9,158 nucleotides of DNA from Desulfuromonadaceae bacterium GWB2_53_15 (GTDB taxonomy: Bacteria; Desulfobacterota; Desulfuromonadia; Geobacterales; Pseudopelobacteraceae): positions 1,926 to 11,083 of the forward strand of contig MHXL01000081.1 in NCBI GenBank assembly GCA_001824455.1. The letters are read 5' to 3'. Each line of letters opens with the position of its first letter. Positions within the stretch are counted from its first letter, which is position 1. This document shows, piece after piece, positions 7,191-9,158 of this stretch. Under the pieces are notes generated by a model. It saw nothing but the letters and a program-made list of their open reading frames with translations, was not told the DNA's origin and ran no database searches. A program made the position numbers and the translations under genes.

Positions 7191-7961
7191 TTAGTGGATT
7201 TGCACAGGCAGTGGAGCAGCCGCAGGTGGCAATGGTAAACCATTGCTCTTGGGCTGCTCTTTGTTTTTCAGTTCCTTTTGCAGCTGTTCCTTGTTTTTCT
7301 GCTCCTTTTCTTGAGGTGCAGGCAATATGCCTATATCACCGTAGTATCCCACCGCGGACTCATGGGTGTTGTCGCTGTCGGTCATGATGGCAATCGCCCC
7401 TATCTTGGGTGGATCCTCGCCAAAGCTGTTCCGATAATCCTCATAGATATTGCGTTGGTGAAAGGTCCAGCTTCCCGCAAGTTCCTCGCCTGCATCCAAC
7501 ACGATCATGTCTGCATTTTTAGAATATGGGCTGCGTAGCGTGTCCCCTCTGTGCAGAACATTGCCCCATACATATTCGATGGCCCGTGTCCGCGAAAAAA
7601 AACCCCGAGGAAATACTACATAGAGCCGAGCTGCAAAGTCATGCCCCACCTTTATTTTTTCATTTCCTTTTTTGACAGTGTGCTCAATTTTCCACGACCA
7701 TGTAATAGTTTGATAAGTTTTGGGGTCAAGGTTTAACTTATAGACCAATCCGGAGGCTGAATTGTTGCTTTTAGCCATAAGCACGGTCTTGCCGTTGTCC
7801 TGTACAAAAGAATAGATTGTTTTTTTTGTGTTGAAAATGGTCTGGTCTTTCCAGCCGGTTAGGTCGCCGGAACTGAATTTACCGATTTGAATCTCATTTT
7901 CGGCCCTGAGGACGGGTGCTGACAGCAAAAGAAAAATACAACAGAGAAAGGTGGAGTTCAT
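7191..7961 (-). CDS. DUF3047 secreted protein
   Basis: A 256-residue protein matching the DUF3047 pattern: an N-terminal signal-like segment (residues 1-20, cleavage suggested after LRA), then a beta-rich domain (GWKDQTIFNTKKTIYSFVQD, ITWSWKIEH, DFAARLYVVFPRG, IEYVWGN, IAIMTDSDNTHESAVGYYGDI). Function of the family is unknown; a periplasmic ligand-binding beta sandwich is plausible. The signal segment is unusual in lacking a positive charge before the hydrophobic core. After the domain comes a tail of two 10-residue repeats, QEKEQKNKEQ (217-226) and LQKELKNKEQ (227-236), and a Pro/Ala-rich end. I chose ATG at 7961 rather than TTG at 7973, since the signal then begins directly; neither has a strong Shine-Dalgarno site (a weak GGA lies 8 nt before the ATG). 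It lies 68 nt downstream of the HAD gene, with its own promoter. Confidence 0.82.
   Translation of the reverse strand: MNSTFLCCIFLLLSAPVLRAENEIQIGKFSSGDLTGWKDQTIFNTKKTIYSFVQDNGKTVLMAKSNNSASGLVYKLNLDPKTYQTITWSWKIEHTVKKGNEKIKVGHDFAARLYVVFPRGFFSRTRAIEYVWGNVLHRGDTLRSPYSKNADMIVLDAGEELAGSWTFHQRNIYEDYRNSFGEDPPKIGAIAIMTDSDNTHESAVGYYGDIGILPAPQEKEQKNKEQLQKELKNKEQPKSNGLPLPPAAAPLPVQIH
7214..7269 (+). terminator. Intrinsic terminator for the ytxH-like gene, inside the DUF3047 coding sequence
   Basis: On the + strand, GAGCAGCC (7214-7221) pairs with GGCTGCTC (7252-7259), and nested inside, GCAATGG (7229-7235) pairs with CCATTGC (7240-7246) around a TAAA loop. The outer arm is followed by TTTGTTTTTC. It starts 23 nt after the ytxH stop. 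The minus-strand side has no T run, so it works in the + direction only. It overlaps roughly codons 235-249 of the convergent gene. Confidence 0.72.
7254..7313 (-). repeat. Two-copy 30-bp tandem repeat encoding a 10-residue duplication
   Basis: Copies 7254-7283 and 7284-7313 are identical at 23 of 30 positions by my count and are exactly in frame. They encode LQKELKNKEQ and QEKEQKNKEQ at the end of the DUF3047 protein. The T-rich core TTGTTTTTC is present in both. Confidence 0.8.
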
Positions 7962-8005
7962 GAAAATATCCAATCAGGATTCAATGGTTTGAGTTAATGG
8001 TAAGG

Positions 8006-8033
8006 ATAGTATCGAATATTAAAACGCTGTCAA
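8006..8033 (-). promoter_or_regulatory. Sigma70-like promoter of the DUF3047 gene
   Basis: Minus strand: perfect TTGACA (8033-8028), 16-nt spacer, TACTAT (8011-8006, 4 of 6 matches). The -35 box overlaps the TGA stop of the upstream HAD gene (8032-8030). Transcription from here would begin near 7999, about 38 nt before the ATG. Confidence 0.6.
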
Positions 8034-8719
8034 CCTCGGCAAATATCAACAGTCATTTCACCAGAAGCTGGAATCAGCGAGCTGAAATATTCGATCGAAG
8101 CAAAACGCAGAGAAGCTTGTGGCTGAATCTTGGAACTGTATCGGCTGATGTAAACGAGATATCGTATACCGAAACTGTCCGCGGTAGTCAGGTTGGTCTC
8201 ACTATCTTCACCCAGCATGGTACGGGATTGGTCGTAGTCGATAAATTTCCGGAGTGCTCCCCAAAAGCGGTTATCTTCCTTGGGCAGGCCCACCTGGTGA
8301 GCTGATATGATGCCATCGAAATAAGGTCCGATGCGGGTGGTCTTAAGTTTTAGGTCAAGGGTCTTGGAGTGGGCATTGGTAACCAGCCAGACCGCCTTGC
8401 GGTGCTGTTTCAGAAACAGGAGGAATTCGACAACAAAGGGATGAACAGCGATGAGATGTTCGATCTCTTTTTTAAGAAGCGGAATGTCAAGTTTGAGGCG
8501 ATCGGACCAGTAATCCAGGTCGGTCCAGTTGAGGGTGTTTTCCTGGGATCTGAACAAGGCATATAGATGCTTGCGGGCAAATTCCAATGTGGTGCCGTTG
8601 AGACCTGCCCAGCGCCTGGGTACATGTTCAAGCCAGAAATGGTCGTCGAAATGTCTATCCAGAATAGTACCGTCCATATCAAGCAGGACAGTATCGATGG
8701 CGTTCCAGTCAATAATCAT
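8030..8719 (-). CDS. yrfG: HAD-family phosphatase, YrfG-type (GMP/IMP nucleotidase-like)
   Basis: A 229-residue HAD hydrolase that closely resembles E. coli YrfG, which hydrolyses purine nucleoside monophosphates such as GMP and IMP. Shared features recognised from memory are the opening D-VLLDMDGT-LD, the cap-region stretch NTLNW..LDYWS.-L-LDI, TNAH, PKED, and FGIRY. Catalytic motifs are the nucleophile and acid D14 and D16 in DMDGT, T114 in VTNA, and K147 in LPKED. Motif IV reads GEDSETN (E171, D172) where YrfG has DDSE, a conservative D-to-E change at one metal-coordinating position. The family identity is strong; the exact substrate is inferred. ATG at 8719 has only a weak AGAG site upstream. 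The gene diverges from miaB and is followed after 68 nt by the DUF3047 gene on the same strand. Confidence 0.88.
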   Translation of the reverse strand: MIIDWNAIDTVLLDMDGTILDRHFDDHFWLEHVPRRWAGLNGTTLEFARKHLYALFRSQENTLNWTDLDYWSDRLKLDIPLLKKEIEHLIAVHPFVVEFLLFLKQHRKAVWLVTNAHSKTLDLKLKTTRIGPYFDGIISAHQVGLPKEDNRFWGALRKFIDYDQSRTMLGEDSETNLTTADSFGIRYLVYISRYSSKIQPQASLRFASIEYFSSLIPASGEMTVDICRG

Positions 8720-8883
8720 GGGAATCTCTACTGAAAATTAAAGATACGTTGGTGAGAGTAAGCTCGCGGCATTTTTACAGCATGTCTGTGCCATTTGGAA
8801 GATTTATTTATTCAGTATGTCAGCAGCTGCCAGGCCAACCCCTGCTGCTCCATGTGTTGGCCAGTGTTAACTTCCCAAATAGA

Positions 8884-8913
8884 TTGACTTTAGCAGTAAT
8901 GATTGTATATATT
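8884..8913 (+). promoter_or_regulatory. Sigma70-like promoter of miaB, very close to the start codon
   Basis: TTGACT (8884-8889, 5 of 6) is followed by TATATA (8906-8911, 16-nt spacer) or TATATT (8908-8913, 18-nt spacer, 5 of 6). The expected transcription start is about 8918-8921, downstream of the ATG at 8915 and only 6-9 nt upstream of the ATG at 8927. Confidence 0.5.
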
Positions 8914-8926
8914 TATGTATTTCGAT

Positions 8927-9158
8927 ATGGATGACAAACAACTTTACATAGAAACTTTCGGCTGCCAGATGAATGTCAACGATTCCGAACGGATCGTTTC
9001 CATGTTGGCTGGTGTTGGCTATCAGTCGACCACTACTCTGACATCTGCCGATTTGATCCTGTTGAACACCTGCAGCGTCCGGGGCGGGGCCGAGGAAAAG
9101 GTTTACCGGCGCCTTTCAAACCTGGGTGCCTTGAAAAAGGCTAACAAGAGACTGATCA
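8927..9158 (+). CDS. miaB: MiaB, tRNA-2-methylthio-N6-isopentenyladenosine synthase (N-terminal part, cut by window end)
   Basis: The first 77 codons of the radical-SAM methylthiotransferase that adds the 2-methylthio group to i6A37 of tRNAs reading UNN codons. The N-terminal UPF0004 domain is clear: LYIETFGCQMNVNDSERI gives the first auxiliary-cluster cysteine (C13), and NTCSVRGGAEEKVY gives the second (C49). The third cysteine, the CxxxCxxC radical-SAM motif and the TRAM domain lie beyond the window. GCQMN with NTCSVR favours MiaB over RimO or MtaB. I chose ATG 8927 (MDDKQLYIETFG), the usual family start and downstream of the predicted transcription start; ATG 8915 in the same frame would add four residues. 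Neither has a Shine-Dalgarno site. The 195-nt gap upstream, shared with the divergent HAD gene, holds only the promoter and a 7-bp inverted repeat. Confidence 0.93.
   Translation, partial: MDDKQLYIETFGCQMNVNDSERIVSMLAGVGYQSTTTLTSADLILLNTCSVRGGAEEKVYRRLSNLGALKKANKRLI

Noticed and set aside
8833..8862. 7-bp inverted repeat GGCCAAC/GTTGGCC in the HAD-miaB gap
   Set aside because: No T tract and no known operator match; could be an operator, but unsupported.
8749..8934. 61-codon + strand open frame upstream of miaB
   Set aside because: No family resemblance, and it runs through the miaB promoter and into miaB in another frame.
1..9158. CRISPR array, insertion sequence, tRNA or rRNA
   Set aside because: No regularly spaced direct repeats, no transposase or terminal inverted repeats, and no cloverleaf or rRNA-like stretch were seen.

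Overview
The window looks like chromosomal DNA of a Geobacter-type bacterium (Desulfuromonadales/Geobacterales). The grounds are the gene set (stand-alone CheX, YkgJ-type Cys-cluster protein, YtxH, DUF3047, HtpG, YrfG-type HAD phosphatase, MiaB), the moderate GC content, good Shine-Dalgarno sites, and above all a GEMM-type cyclic-dinucleotide riboswitch with an intrinsic-terminator expression platform, an arrangement typical of that group. The organism call is an inference from gene content, not from any database search.

Left part, + strand (1-2400): the 3' part of a gene for a protein with a long charged helix between two beta-rich modules, then a CheX-like phosphatase gene and, 4 nt later, a YkgJ-family CxxCxxCC protein gene. 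The YkgJ gene converges on a minus-strand gene (2397-3248) with which it shares a TTAA double stop. That minus-strand gene encodes a two-helix membrane protein with a soluble domain that looks like an inactive PLD-type fold. Its leader (3249-3479) carries a sigma70-like promoter, a GEMM-I-type aptamer and an overlapping intrinsic terminator. My hand alignment puts A at the position that separates c-di-GMP sensors (G) from 3',3'-cGAMP sensors (A), so I predict a cGAMP-responsive ON switch. This is the most interesting element in the window.

Middle, minus strand (3539-6683): htpG (Hsp90), preceded by a promoter with heat-shock-like elements and a run of eight C in its spacer, and upstream of it a two-Rossmann FAD/NAD(P) oxidoreductase gene. 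A divergent intergenic region (6684-6848) then leads to a small + strand gene for a YtxH membrane protein.

Right part (7191-9158): a DUF3047 secreted-protein gene (minus) abuts the ytxH-like gene with no spacer, and the probable ytxH terminator lies inside the DUF3047 coding sequence. Upstream of DUF3047 on the same strand is a YrfG-type nucleotidase gene. Divergent from it, the window ends in the first 77 codons of miaB, whose promoter appears to sit so close to the start codon that the mRNA would have almost no leader.

There are no tRNA, rRNA, CRISPR or transposon signatures. The genes look like independent housekeeping and stress transcription units rather than one pathway; only CheX/YkgJ and perhaps YrfG/DUF3047 look co-transcribed.
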